The notes under the pieces were generated by a model that saw only the letters and a program-made list of their open reading frames with translations, searched no databases and was not told the DNA's origin. Shown here in pieces: positions 1-8,227 of a stretch of 64,000 nt of DNA. Numbering within the stretch: the first letter of the stretch is position 1; each line of letters begins with the position of its first letter. Source of the DNA: Prescottella sp. R16 (lineage in GTDB: Bacteria > Actinomycetota > Actinomycetes > Mycobacteriales > Mycobacteriaceae); contig NZ_CP130943.1 of assembly GCF_030656875.1 (NCBI RefSeq), positions 3,844,001 through 3,908,000 on the forward strand, read 5' to 3'. Position numbers and translations under genes: made by a program.

Positions 1-220
1 CCACACACTGCTCGTACGTGAGATCGGCCGTCGCATGGTCGAGGACGAGTTCGAGAATGTGGTCCGTCTCGTCGACCGAACGGGTGATCGGCCGGAACAC
101 TCCCACCCGCGCCGTCGACGCACACAGCATCCGCAGCACCCCCAGCGCCACCGTGGACTTGCCGGTGTCGCCCTCCGGTGCCGCGATGTACACGCTCGAC
201 ACGGTCCCCGTATCAGCCAT
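1..220 (-). CDS. pta: Phosphate acetyltransferase, N-terminal fragment
   Basis: Only the first 73 codons are in the window; the gene continues past the left edge. Pta converts acetyl-CoA and phosphate to acetyl phosphate, feeding AckA. Residues 9-40 hold the P-loop of the N-terminal AAA_26/DRTGG region (APEGDTGKST) followed by VGVFRPITR, closely like mycobacterial Pta. The M. tuberculosis homologue is also a neighbour of fgd1. No ribosome binding site precedes the ATG, but a TAGGCT hexamer ends 7 nt upstream, so the mRNA is probably leaderless. Confidence 0.85.
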   Translation of the reverse strand, partial: MADTGTVSSVYIAAPEGDTGKSTVALGVLRMLCASTARVGVFRPITRSVDETDHILELVLDHATADLTYEQCV

Positions 221-227
221 GCGGCAC

Positions 228-233
228 AGCCTA
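228..233 (-). promoter_or_regulatory. -10 hexamer for leaderless pta
   Basis: TAGGCT on the minus strand lies 7 nt before the pta ATG. This spacing puts the transcription start at or next to the start codon. Confidence 0.5.
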
Positions 234-260
234 GTGAGCTGTCGCGCATAATCGACGCCC

Positions 261-770
261 ATGAGTGATTCGACATTTCCGGACGTCCGGTGGGGCTCGG
301 AGACCAGCATCCTGCGCCGCCCCGGCATCGCGTTCGCGTCGACACGGCTCGGGTCGTGGACGATCCGCAATCTCGCCGGCGTCGACCGGCGTCTCCTCGA
401 ACGCAGCCGGGGCCGGTTCACCGTCCTCGGCCCCATCGGCGCACCGACCGTGCTGCTCAACACGATCGGCCGCAAGTCCGGGCAGCGCCGCACCAGTCCC
501 CTGCTGTACATCCGGGACGCCGACCGCCTGGTCGTGGTGGGCAGCAACTTCGGGCAGGCCCACCACCCCGCCTGGACCGCGAACCTGCTGGCACAGCCGG
601 AAGCGAGCGTGACGATGGCCGGACGAGACATCCCCGTCCTCGCCACCCGTGTCACCGGCGACGAGAAGGACCGGCTGTACGCGAAGTTCGTCGATCTGGC
701 CGGCGCCTACGGCGTCTACCGGGGACGCACCGACCGCGACCTGCGCATGTTCGTGCTCACCCGCCGCTGA
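261..770 (+). CDS. F420/deazaflavin-dependent nitroreductase (DDN family)
   Basis: A 169-residue protein of the DDN split-barrel family, which reduces quinones or nitro compounds with reduced coenzyme F420. The family core is clear at residues 54-125: RFTVLGPIGAPTVLLNTIGR, then a basic SGQRRTSPL stretch and VVVGSNFGQAHHPAW, the usual cofactor-binding segments. The nearby fgd gene makes the F420H2 such enzymes use. A CATAAT hexamer at 247-252 lies 8 nt before the ATG and no Shine-Dalgarno is visible, which suggests a leaderless mRNA. The substrate cannot be told. Confidence 0.8.
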   Translation: MSDSTFPDVRWGSETSILRRPGIAFASTRLGSWTIRNLAGVDRRLLERSRGRFTVLGPIGAPTVLLNTIGRKSGQRRTSPLLYIRDADRLVVVGSNFGQAHHPAWTANLLAQPEASVTMAGRDIPVLATRVTGDEKDRLYAKFVDLAGAYGVYRGRTDRDLRMFVLTRR

Positions 771-795
771 TCAGGCGACCTCGGCGGTGCCGGGA

Positions 796-1398
796 TCAAG
801 CAACCGACGGCCGGTCGATGTTCGACACGTCCGCGCCGGCTTTTTCGAGGCGGGTGAACAGCTCGTCGGTGCCGTAGCGGGATGCGAACTGCAGTTCGGC
901 GTCGGTGACGGGGACGGCCTGCAGCCACGTGTCCACGGCGTCGTCCCGGTCGACGAGGATCTCGAGGTCGGGCCAGAGGAACGGGACGACCAGCAGCACG
1001 TGCCGTGTGGAGTGTCCCGGGTCGGCGTCGTGAACGGCGTTGGGCACGATGGTGTTCGGGGTGACGTGGAAGGAGCCGGCGGCGATCCGGAACGCGCACC
1101 GGGCGAGGACGTCGGACATGGGCCGGTAGTCGGCGCGGCCGACGGTGATCAGTTCGGTGCGGATCGGGCGGCCGTCCTCGGTGGTGACGTTCGTCGGGAA
1201 CCGCGTCATGTCCAGCGTCGCGTACGACGCATATCCCGGGCCGGGGCAACCGTCGCCGACCGCGATCGCCACCTCGTCCGGCTTCTCGCCGTCCGTGTCG
1301 TCCGGGGTCGCGTCCCGGAACCGCAGCACCTGGGGTGCTCCACCGAACACCTCACCGATGCGGTGTGCTGCGGCCCGGACGTCTTCGCTGGATTCCAT
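796..1398 (-). CDS. Suppressor-of-fused (SUFU) domain protein
   Basis: A 200-residue soluble protein resembling bacterial SUFU-domain proteins; their function is not established, though some act as immunity proteins. Family-like segments are MTRFPTNVTTEDGRP near residues 84-98, RTELITVGRAD, and the VLLVVPFLWPDLE stretch near 150. No signal peptide or membrane segment. It converges on the nitroreductase gene 25 bp away. A TAGGCT hexamer (1406-1411) ends 7 nt upstream of the ATG, pointing to leaderless expression. Confidence 0.75.
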   Translation of the reverse strand: MESSEDVRAAAHRIGEVFGGAPQVLRFRDATPDDTDGEKPDEVAIAVGDGCPGPGYASYATLDMTRFPTNVTTEDGRPIRTELITVGRADYRPMSDVLARCAFRIAAGSFHVTPNTIVPNAVHDADPGHSTRHVLLVVPFLWPDLEILVDRDDAVDTWLQAVPVTDAELQFASRYGTDELFTRLEKAGADVSNIDRPSVA

Positions 1399-1405
1399 GG
1401 GAACG

Positions 1406-1411
1406 AGCCTA
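1406..1411 (-). promoter_or_regulatory. -10 hexamer for leaderless SUFU gene
   Basis: TAGGCT on the minus strand, 7 nt from the ATG at 1398. Confidence 0.45.
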
Positions 1412-1436
1412 GAGGCCGGTTCCGGTGGAACCCGCG

Positions 1437-2450
1437 TCAGGCCAGTGCGCGCAGCCGCGGTGCGAGGTCACGCTCGAACAGGTCGAGGAACCGCTTCTGG
1501 TCGTGGCCGGGTGCATGGAACACGAGGTGGTTGAGTCCGGCGTCGAGGTAGGGCTTGATCTGTTCGACGGCGGCGTCGGGGTCGGAGGCGACGATCCACC
1601 GCTTGGCGACCTGTTCGATGGGCAGGGCGTCGGCGGCGGCCTCCATCTCGATGGGGTCGTCGATGGAGTGCTTCTGTTCCGCGGTCAGCGACAGCGGCGC
1701 CCAGAACCGGGTGTTCTCCAAGGCGGCCGCCGGATCGGTGTCGTACGAGATCTTGATCTCGATCATGCGGTCGACGTCGTCGAAGTTGCGGGCCGCCTTC
1801 TCGCACCCCTCCTTCACGGCGGGGATCAGCTTCTCGGTGTACAGGTCCATGCCCTTGCCGGACGTGCAGATGAACCCGTCGCCCGCGCGGCCCGCGTAGC
1901 GGGCGACGACGGGACCACCGGCAGCGATGTAGACCGGGATGCCGCCCTCGGGGACGTCGTAGATCGACGCACCCTTGGTGCGGTAGTACTGGCCCTCGAA
2001 GTCGACGCGGTCACCGGTCCACAGGTCCCGCATCAGCTGCACCGCCTCGCGCAGCCGTGCGAACCGCTCCTTGAATTCGGGCCACTCGCCCTCGAAACCG
2101 GTGGCGATCTCGTTGAGGGCTTCACCGGTGCCCACACCGAGCATGACGCGTCCCGGGTACAGGCAGCCCATCGTCGCGAACGCCTGCGCCACCACCGCCG
2201 GGTTGTACCGGAACGTCGGGGTCATCACCGATGTCCCCAGTTGCAGCCGCCGGGTGCGTTCCCCGACCGCCGTCATCCACGAGATCGAGAACGGGGCGTG
2301 CCCGCCGTTGTGCCGCCACGGCTGGAAATGGTCACTGACGGTGACGCTGTCGAGGCCGTGTTCCTCGGCCATCACCCCCAGCTCCACCAGATCACGCGGC
2401 CCGAACTGCTCCGCGGACGCCTTCAACCCCAACTTCAGTGCCTGTGCCAC
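1437..2450 (-). CDS. fgd: F420-dependent glucose-6-phosphate dehydrogenase
   Basis: A 337-residue luciferase-like TIM-barrel enzyme that oxidises glucose 6-phosphate to 6-phosphogluconolactone and reduces F420, the main F420H2 source in mycobacteria and rhodococci. It follows M. tuberculosis Fgd1 almost without gaps: KASAEQF at the N-terminus, [20 protein letters not shown] (active-site His and Trp), [28 protein letters not shown] and the C-terminal [19 protein letters not shown]. Length equals the family norm (336). It sits beside pta as in M. tuberculosis, with SUFU inserted between. Confidence 0.96.
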   Translation of the reverse strand: MAQALKLGLKASAEQFGPRDLVELGVMAEEHGLDSVTVSDHFQPWRHNGGHAPFSISWMTAVGERTRRLQLGTSVMTPTFRYNPAVVAQAFATMGCLYPGRVMLGVGTGEALNEIATGFEGEWPEFKERFARLREAVQLMRDLWTGDRVDFEGQYYRTKGASIYDVPEGGIPVYIAAGGPVVARYAGRAGDGFICTSGKGMDLYTEKLIPAVKEGCEKAARNFDDVDRMIEIKISYDTDPAAALENTRFWAPLSLTAEQKHSIDDPIEMEAAADALPIEQVAKRWIVASDPDAAVEQIKPYLDAGLNHLVFHAPGHDQKRFLDLFERDLAPRLRALA

Positions 2451-2523
2451 CGGTTCTCCGATCGTCTACCCGATTCGATGGTTCGAGTATGCCTGCCACC
2501 GGGTCGCGGATGTGGGCGGCATC

Positions 2524-3000
2524 TCACTCGTGGCCGGTCACCAGTTGCGGATCCGGTTTCCAGTCGTAGACGACGGACGTTCTCAGCACGATGTCCTGCA
2601 GGGAGCGCCGCCGCGGGTCGACGATCACCCAGGCCAGCCCGAATCCGAACAGCACGCACAGGATCGCGCGGGCCGCGCACCGCGGCCACCGCACCAGACG
2701 CCCACGACTGCCGACCAGGCGCAGCCCCATCGCGACCGCGCCGACCGTGCGCCCGTTCGTCGCCCAGCACACCGTCAGATAGGCGACGGACAGTCCGACG
2801 AACGTCGTGGCCGACTGCAGGAACTGGGCCTGCGGGAAACGGAACTCCTGCGGCGAGAACAACAGTCGGGCGAACACGAGGCCCATGTAGATGGTCCCCA
2901 TCAGGAACAGCACCACCCCGATGTCGATCAGGGCCGCGATCCCGCGGGTGACGATGCCGGCCGGCCGATGCTCGGGGTCGAGCCGTGGGGGCGTGTTCAC
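2524..3000 (-). CDS. RDD family membrane protein
   Basis: A 158-residue integral membrane protein with the RDD fold: an N-terminal amphipathic segment (RGIAALIDIGVVLFLMGTIY), a second membrane span near 60-80 (FVGLSVAYLTVCWATNGRTVG), and the C-terminal segment ending VIVDPRRRSLQDIVLRTSVVYDW, the classic RDD ending. RDD proteins have been linked to ion exchange or remain uncharacterised. Its ATG overlaps the stop of the upstream repeat-protein gene by 4 bp (ATGA), so the two are translationally coupled and probably work together. Confidence 0.85.
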   Translation of the reverse strand: MNTPPRLDPEHRPAGIVTRGIAALIDIGVVLFLMGTIYMGLVFARLLFSPQEFRFPQAQFLQSATTFVGLSVAYLTVCWATNGRTVGAVAMGLRLVGSRGRLVRWPRCAARAILCVLFGFGLAWVIVDPRRRSLQDIVLRTSVVYDWKPDPQLVTGHE

Positions 3001-3671
3001 TCGGTGCCACCGTCACGGCCGAACAGGCGTCCGACGAACCCGGAGACGGCGTCGTCGGCGGCCATGCCCTGCGCCCGCGCGCCACGCACCGCCTCGGTCG
3101 ACATCGTGCTGGTGGACTCACGGATGATCCGCTGCAGGTCGACACCGTCGATCACCTGGTTCGACAGGCCGACGAGGTCGAGGCGGTCGATGATCCGTTG
3201 CAGGTCGACACCGTCGGCGACAGCGTCCACGTCCACCCGCTCGAGGATCGGGGCGATGTCGACCTTCGCGGCGATGCCGTCGACGTCCACCCGGTCCACG
3301 ATGCGGTCGATGTCGACCTTCGCCGCTATGCCGTCGACGTCCACCCGGTCCACGATCCGTTCGATGTCCACGCCGTCGACGATCGCGTCCAGGTCCACGT
3401 GGTCCCGGACGACGGCGGTGAGGTCCACCTCGGTGAGCGCGACCGCCACCACCTTGCGCAGCACCGCGCGCAGAACGTCGTCGACGACGCCGGCCGTGGC
3501 CCGGATCGCGGTGTCGCCGCGGGATTCGAGGGTCGCGAGCCCGTCACCCAGGACGGGGATCCTGGCGGCGGTGTCGAGCACGGTGCTCGCGGCGGCCCGG
3601 GCGCCGTCCCCGACGAGTGCGGCGAATCCGGCGATCACCCGCACCGGGTCGGGAGTTCGACTGCCGTCCAT
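2997..3671 (-). CDS. Nonapeptide-repeat (VDxxxI) protein
   Basis: A 224-residue protein of unknown function. Residues about 80-190 are about ten tandem nine-residue units of the form V-D-[ILV]-x-x-[IV]-[IVA]-x-[RKG], for example VDLDAIVDG VDIERIVDR. An 18-residue double unit is repeated almost exactly in the DNA, 54 bp apart (starting at 3274 and 3328). The regular spacing suggests a small solenoid. The C-terminus (RESTSTMSTEAVRGARAQGM) resembles the tails of actinobacterial proteins that pair with RDD domains. The start at MDGSRTPDPV is preferred over an upstream ATG because the added 22 residues look non-coding. Confidence 0.75.
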   Translation of the reverse strand: MDGSRTPDPVRVIAGFAALVGDGARAAASTVLDTAARIPVLGDGLATLESRGDTAIRATAGVVDDVLRAVLRKVVAVALTEVDLTAVVRDHVDLDAIVDGVDIERIVDRVDVDGIAAKVDIDRIVDRVDVDGIAAKVDIAPILERVDVDAVADGVDLQRIIDRLDLVGLSNQVIDGVDLQRIIRESTSTMSTEAVRGARAQGMAADDAVSGFVGRLFGRDGGTE

Positions 3672-3822
3672 ACCGACATCCAAGACTCTGTGGGCGCGAA
3701 TGTCGATTCCCGGTCCCGGTCGCGGCCCCGATCGCACCCACCGGGACCGTTCGGGCCACTATGCTGGGACGAGCTTCGTTCAGCCGGAATGCAATTCACG
3801 CCGAATCGGCGGGAGGTGCGCG

Positions 3823-4809
3823 ATGAGAAGCTTCGGTGCGATTCTCACGCTCGTCGGAATGCTCGTACTCACGGCCCTCGGCGCCGCCCCCGGCGGCGCG
3901 GCCACCGCACAGGCCAATCCGTCGCCGGTCGGGGCAGTGACGGGGACGACGGTCGTGAGCGATCGGGTGACGCGGGTGTCGGTGTTCTCGCCGTCGATGG
4001 GCCGGATCGTGACGAGCGATGTCATCCACCCGGCCGGGGGCGGACCGGCACCCACGTTCTACCTGCTCACCGGCATCACCGGCGGCGAGGACGGCGTCTC
4101 GTGGTTCAACAACACGAACGTCACCCAGTTCTTCGCGGACAAGCACGTCAACGTGGTGCTCCCGGTGGGCGGCGCGTTCTCGATGTACACCGACTGGGTC
4201 GCCGACGATCCGGTGCTGGGTCGCAACAAGTGGCAGACGTTCCTCACCCGCGAGCTGCCGCCGGCGATCGACGCCATGTTCGGGACGACCGGGGTGAACG
4301 CGATCGGCGGGGTGTCGATGGCGGCGGGCCCGGTCCTCGACCTCGCGATCCAGGCGCCCGACGTGTACCGGGCCGTCGGCTCGTACAGCGGCTGCGCGGG
4401 CACGAGCAGCGCGGGCGGGCAGGCGATGGTGCGGTCGATGGTGGAACTGCGCGGCGGCGGCAACGTGAACAACATGTGGGGTCCCGGCGGCGGCCCGCTG
4501 TGGGTGCAGCACGATCCACTGGTGCAGGCGGAAGGCTTGCGCGGCAAGGCCTTGTACCTGTCCGCGGCGTCCGGAATGCCCGGCGCGATCGACCAGCTCG
4601 ATCCTCGGTGGGCGCTGCCGCAGGCCATCGGGGGCGGTGTCGTGGAGGCCGTCACCGACAACTGCACCCGCATGATGGACGCACGGCTGCGGTCGCTCGG
4701 CATCCCCGCGACCGTCGTGTACCGCGACGTCGGCGGCCACACGTGGGGCGTGTTCGAGGCCGAGATGCGCGATTCGTGGGCCGTGATCGGCCCGGCGATC
4801 GGCGCATGA
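3823..4809 (+). CDS. Secreted mycolyltransferase / antigen 85-type esterase
   Basis: A 328-residue alpha/beta-hydrolase exported by a Sec signal (hydrophobic residues 6-28, likely cleavage after GGAATA). Family marks are KWQTFLTRELPPAID (residues 137-150, typical of antigen 85), the nucleophile elbow GGVSMAAGP with Ser165, and GGHTWGVFEAEM near the C-terminus carrying the catalytic His. Antigen 85 enzymes move mycolates between trehalose esters and arabinogalactan in the cell envelope; the corynebacterial-type short variants do this or hydrolyse esters. The ATG at 3823 is chosen because of GGGAGGT 6 nt upstream and the signal peptide. Exact acyl acceptor is unknown. Confidence 0.88.
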   Translation: MRSFGAILTLVGMLVLTALGAAPGGAATAQANPSPVGAVTGTTVVSDRVTRVSVFSPSMGRIVTSDVIHPAGGGPAPTFYLLTGITGGEDGVSWFNNTNVTQFFADKHVNVVLPVGGAFSMYTDWVADDPVLGRNKWQTFLTRELPPAIDAMFGTTGVNAIGGVSMAAGPVLDLAIQAPDVYRAVGSYSGCAGTSSAGGQAMVRSMVELRGGGNVNNMWGPGGGPLWVQHDPLVQAEGLRGKALYLSAASGMPGAIDQLDPRWALPQAIGGGVVEAVTDNCTRMMDARLRSLGIPATVVYRDVGGHTWGVFEAEMRDSWAVIGPAIGA

Positions 4810-4824
4810 CGGATACTGGACCCC

Positions 4825-5625
4825 GTGAGCACCGATGAGCGGAACCCCGGCTGGACGTACCTCATGGACATGGACGGGGTTCTCGTCCACGAAGAACACA
4901 TCATTCCCGGCGCCGACGACTTCCTCGCCGAGCTGCAGGAAGCCGGCACGCCCTTCATCGTGCTGACCAACAACTCGATCCGGACACCCCGTGATCTACG
5001 GGCGCGTCTGCTGCGCAGCGGACTCGACATCCCGGAGAAGTCGATCTGGACCTCCGCGCTGGCGACGGCGACGTTCCTGAAGAACCAGCGCCCCGGCGGG
5101 AGCGCCTACGTGGTGGGCGAATCCGGTCTCACCACCGCCCTGCACGAGATCGGTTACGTCCTCACCGACAACGACCCCGACTACGTCGTGCTCGGCGAGA
5201 CCCGCACCTACTCGTTCGAGGCGATCACCACCGCGATCCGGCTCGTCGAACGCGGCGCCCGGTTCATCGCCACCAACCCCGACGCCACCGGCCCGTCCCG
5301 TGAAGGTTCGCTTCCGGCAACCGGTTCGGTGGCCGCACTCATCACGCGTGCGACGGGCCGCGAGCCGTACTACGTGGGCAAACCGAATCCGCTGATGATG
5401 CGCTCGGCGCTGCGCGCGATCGGGGCACACTCGGAGAACACGCTCATGATCGGGGACCGGATGGACACCGACGTCGTGTCCGGTCTCGAGGCCGGCCTGC
5501 AGACCATCCTGGTGCTCACCGGTATCTCCACCCGGCAGACCGTCGAGACGTTCCCCTACCGTCCGACGCTGGTGCTCGACTCGGTCGCCGATCTGGTGGG
5601 ACGCACCGCCGACCCGTTCGGGTGA
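4825..5625 (+). CDS. HAD-IIA sugar-phosphatase family hydrolase (NagD-like)
   Basis: A 266-residue haloacid-dehalogenase phosphatase. Motif I DMDGVLVHEEHIIPGA (Asp15 nucleophile, Asp17 acid), motif II IVLTNNS, the NagD signature GKPNPLMMRSAL, and motif IV IGDRMDTDV are all present, with the large C2B cap between. Substrate is probably a small phosphorylated metabolite. The GTG start lies 15 bp after the mycolyltransferase stop. The last 70 bp overlap the 3' end of the convergent metallo-beta-lactamase gene. Confidence 0.88.
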   Translation: MSTDERNPGWTYLMDMDGVLVHEEHIIPGADDFLAELQEAGTPFIVLTNNSIRTPRDLRARLLRSGLDIPEKSIWTSALATATFLKNQRPGGSAYVVGESGLTTALHEIGYVLTDNDPDYVVLGETRTYSFEAITTAIRLVERGARFIATNPDATGPSREGSLPATGSVAALITRATGREPYYVGKPNPLMMRSALRAIGAHSENTLMIGDRMDTDVVSGLEAGLQTILVLTGISTRQTVETFPYRPTLVLDSVADLVGRTADPFG

Positions 5626-6434
5626 GCCCCCACCGGCACCCCCGCACCGACCGGTACCACCGTGCCGTCGTCGACGATGCGGGCACCGAACGGCCGCAAC
5701 CGATCCGGTAGATCGACGGGATTGTGGTGGCCGAGGTGCACGGCGACGACGTCGGTGCGGCCGGTGATCGCACCGACGTTGCGCAGTGCCGCGAGCGCCT
5801 GCGGGAAGGTGCGCAGGTCGAGGTGGTCGCCGGCGTGCTCGACGAGGTCGCCGAACGTTTCCTCGAGGAACACGGCGTCGTAGGCGGCGCCGGACACCAC
5901 GTCCATGGTCGACTCGGGGAGAGGCCCGGTATCCGTGGCCCACAACAGTTTCCGAGTATCCGCCGCCACCTCGTACAGCACACAGTCGCCGTCGCGCTGC
6001 ACCCGGTGGGCGGCGCCGAGCACCCGGATCCGGTAGCCGTCGAGGTCGACGACGTCACCGGCCGCGACCGGGATCCAGCGAACCGCGGCGTCGGGCGCCA
6101 CCCACTCCCGGCACAGGTCGAGTGCCTCGGGTGGGCCGACGACGTCGAGCGGTGCGACGCTCACCCACGAGCGCATCAGCAGCGCCATCGGCCCCACGTG
6201 GTCGGGGTGGGCGTGGGTGAGCAGCAGGTGCCGCACCCGGGACAGGGATCGTCCGGCCCGCACCGCGGACCTGGGCACCTCGGGCCCGCAGTCGAGGAGC
6301 AGGATGTCGTCGACGAGGGCCGCGGTCTGGGCGCGGACCTGCCCGCGCGCCATCGTGGTCCGGCACGAGTCGCAATCGCAGAACGGGTTGGGCCAGCCGT
6401 CGGCGGCACCGGTCCCGAGCAGCACGACCTCCAT
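5556..6434 (-). CDS. Metallo-beta-lactamase fold hydrolase
   Basis: A 292-residue MBL-fold protein with the metal motif H74-A-H76-P-D78-H79 and a second His pair near VAVHLGHH. The N-terminus carries LGTGAADGWPNPFCDCDSC, a Cys-rich loop like that in the MBL domains fused to the adenosylcobinamide kinase CobU in some actinobacteria. Being last in the operon after a FecCD/BtuCD-type importer, it may process an imported corrinoid; that is inference. The ATG overlaps the ATPase stop (TGATG). Its last 23 codons are antisense to the HAD gene and may be a recent extension. Confidence 0.85.
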   Translation of the reverse strand: MEVVLLGTGAADGWPNPFCDCDSCRTTMARGQVRAQTAALVDDILLLDCGPEVPRSAVRAGRSLSRVRHLLLTHAHPDHVGPMALLMRSWVSVAPLDVVGPPEALDLCREWVAPDAAVRWIPVAAGDVVDLDGYRIRVLGAAHRVQRDGDCVLYEVAADTRKLLWATDTGPLPESTMDVVSGAAYDAVFLEETFGDLVEHAGDHLDLRTFPQALAALRNVGAITGRTDVVAVHLGHHNPVDLPDRLRPFGARIVDDGTVVPVGAGVPVGAHPNGSAVRPTRSATESSTSVGR

Positions 6435-7201
6435 CAGACACCCACGATCGGCAGCACCACGGGCCCGCCCGGCCGGTCCAGGACCTCCACCCGCGCCCCG
6501 TACACGGCGGCGATCCGCTCCGCGGTGAGCACGTCGGCCGGGGTGCCGTCCGCGACGACCGCGCCGCCCGAGAGCATCACGATCCGGCGGCCGTACTGGC
6601 CCGCGAGGGTGAGATCGTGCATCGCCGCGACCACCGTCAACCCGTCGGCCTCCTGCAGGGAGCGCACGAGATCGAGCACCTGCTGCTGGTGGCCGATGTC
6701 GAGGGCGCTGGTCGGTTCGTCGAGCAGCAGGACCCGCGGCTGCTGTGCGAGGGACCGGGCCAGCACCACCCGCTGCAGTTCGCCGCCGGACAGTTCGGTG
6801 GCCGGCCGCGACGCCAACTCCCGCAGGTCGAGCCGGTCGAGGAGGTCGTCGACGATCGACAGATCGGCCGCCGTCTCGGTGCCGAACCGGGGCACGTGCG
6901 GGGTGCGGCCGAGCAGGATCAGTTCGCGCACGCTCACCCCGTCGGGGACGATCGGCCGCTGCGCCATCAACGCCACCGACCGGGCCATCGTCCGACGCGA
7001 CGTCCGGGCCGGGTCGTGCCCGTCGACGGTGACCGTCCCGGTCGACGGCACCAGCCCCGCCAGGGCGTGCAACAGGGTGGTCTTGCCGGCGCCGTTGGGC
7101 CCGACGACCGCCACCCACTCCCCCGCCGTCACCGTGAGATCGACGCCGTCCAGGACGACCGCCCGCCCCCGCTCGACCCGCAGGCCCGCCGAGGTGATCA
7201 C
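6434..7201 (-). CDS. ABC importer ATPase (BtuD/FecE type)
   Basis: A 255-residue ATPase that powers uptake of a corrinoid, haem or siderophore. Walker A GPNGAGKTTLL (about residues 36-46), signature LSGGELQRVVLARSLAQ, Walker B RVLLLDEPTSALD and the switch His (AAMHDLTLAGQY) are intact. The GTG start overlaps the permease stop by 4 bp (GTGA). The Q-loop lies at VALMAQRP. Confidence 0.93.
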   Translation of the reverse strand: MITSAGLRVERGRAVVLDGVDLTVTAGEWVAVVGPNGAGKTTLLHALAGLVPSTGTVTVDGHDPARTSRRTMARSVALMAQRPIVPDGVSVRELILLGRTPHVPRFGTETAADLSIVDDLLDRLDLRELASRPATELSGGELQRVVLARSLAQQPRVLLLDEPTSALDIGHQQQVLDLVRSLQEADGLTVVAAMHDLTLAGQYGRRIVMLSGGAVVADGTPADVLTAERIAAVYGARVEVLDRPGGPVVLPIVGV

Positions 7202-8220
7202 GAGACCGCCCGGGCGCGGCGCAGCACCAGCAGGAAGAACGGCGCCCCGATCGCGGCGGTCACGACACCGATCGGCAGTTCGGCCGGCGCGGTGAGGGTG
7301 CGGGCGAGGACGTCGGCCACCACCAGGAACGCGGCCCCCAGCAGCAGCGACAGCGGCAGCAGCAGCCGGTGTCCGGGGCCGACGACGAGCCGGATCATGT
7401 GCGGCACCACGATGCCCACGAACCCGATGAGCCCGCTGACCGACACCACCGCGGCGGTGCCGAGGGTCGCGGCCGCCACCAGCGTCAACCGCACCCGGGT
7501 GGGGTGCACACCGAGGGATGCGGCCTCGGTGTCGCCGACGGCCATCACGTCGAGCATCCGCCGGTGCAGGGCGATCACGACGGTCGCAACCACCACGTAC
7601 GGCAGCACCATCACGACCTGCGTCCAGCCGTCGGTGGCGAGCCGGCCGAGCAGCCACGAATACACCTGCCGCAGGGTCTCGTCGTGCCGCTGCTGCAGGA
7701 ACGTCTGGGCGGCGTTCGCGAACGCCGCGACCGCGACACCGGCGAGGATGATGACGACCTCGCTGCGGACCCCGCCGACACCGCGGCCGAGCAGATAGGT
7801 GACGGTGACCGCGAGGACGCCGCCGACGAACGCGGCCGCGGGAATCCCGAACGTGCCCATCGCGGCCCCCGACACGATCGCCGCGGTGGCGCCGAGCCCG
7901 GCACCGCTCGAGACACCGAGCAGGAACGGGTCGGCGAGCGGGTTGCGGAACACCCCCTGGTAGGCGGCACCGGCGAGGGCGAGCATCGCCCCGACCACAG
8001 CACCGAGCACCACCCGCGGCAACCGGATCTTCCACAGGATCGCGTGCTGCTGGGACGTCAGCCCCGAGTCGACGTCGATGCCGGGCACCGCGTCCAGGAG
8101 GTCGAGGAACACCCCGCGGGTCGTCAGCCCGGCCGGGCCCACCGTGATCCCGACGGCCAGTGCCGCCAGCAGCAGGATCACGGCGGCACCGACGACGACG
8201 GCCCGGCGGGTGGTCGTCAC
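7198..8220 (-). CDS. ABC importer permease (BtuC/FecCD family)
   Basis: A 340-residue FecCD-type permease with about ten membrane spans. Family marks are WKIRLPRVVLGAVVGAMLALAGAAYQGVFRNPLADP and LGVSSGAGLGA near residues 62-105, and GLIGFVGIVVPHMIRLVVGP near 265, the coupling-helix region that contacts the ATPase. It begins 7 bp after the binding-protein stop (GTG start) and overlaps the ATPase gene. Confidence 0.93.
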   Translation of the reverse strand: MTTTRRAVVVGAAVILLLAALAVGITVGPAGLTTRGVFLDLLDAVPGIDVDSGLTSQQHAILWKIRLPRVVLGAVVGAMLALAGAAYQGVFRNPLADPFLLGVSSGAGLGATAAIVSGAAMGTFGIPAAAFVGGVLAVTVTYLLGRGVGGVRSEVVIILAGVAVAAFANAAQTFLQQRHDETLRQVYSWLLGRLATDGWTQVVMVLPYVVVATVVIALHRRMLDVMAVGDTEAASLGVHPTRVRLTLVAAATLGTAAVVSVSGLIGFVGIVVPHMIRLVVGPGHRLLLPLSLLLGAAFLVVADVLARTLTAPAELPIGVVTAAIGAPFFLLVLRRARAVS

Positions 8221-8227
8221 GCCGGGG

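Noticed and set aside
1425..2951. 508-codon plus-strand open frame antisense to fgd
   Set aside because: High GC creates long antisense frames. Its translation has no family features, while the opposite strand encodes a full Fgd.
3226..3380. CRISPR-like repeat array
   Set aside because: The 54-bp periodic repeat is in frame within a coding sequence and encodes the VDxxxI peptide repeats; there are no unique spacers or cas genes.
2071..3822. 584-codon N-terminal extension of the mycolyltransferase frame
   Set aside because: It crosses the antisense of three minus-strand genes. A signal peptide and GGGAGGT mark the true start at 3823.
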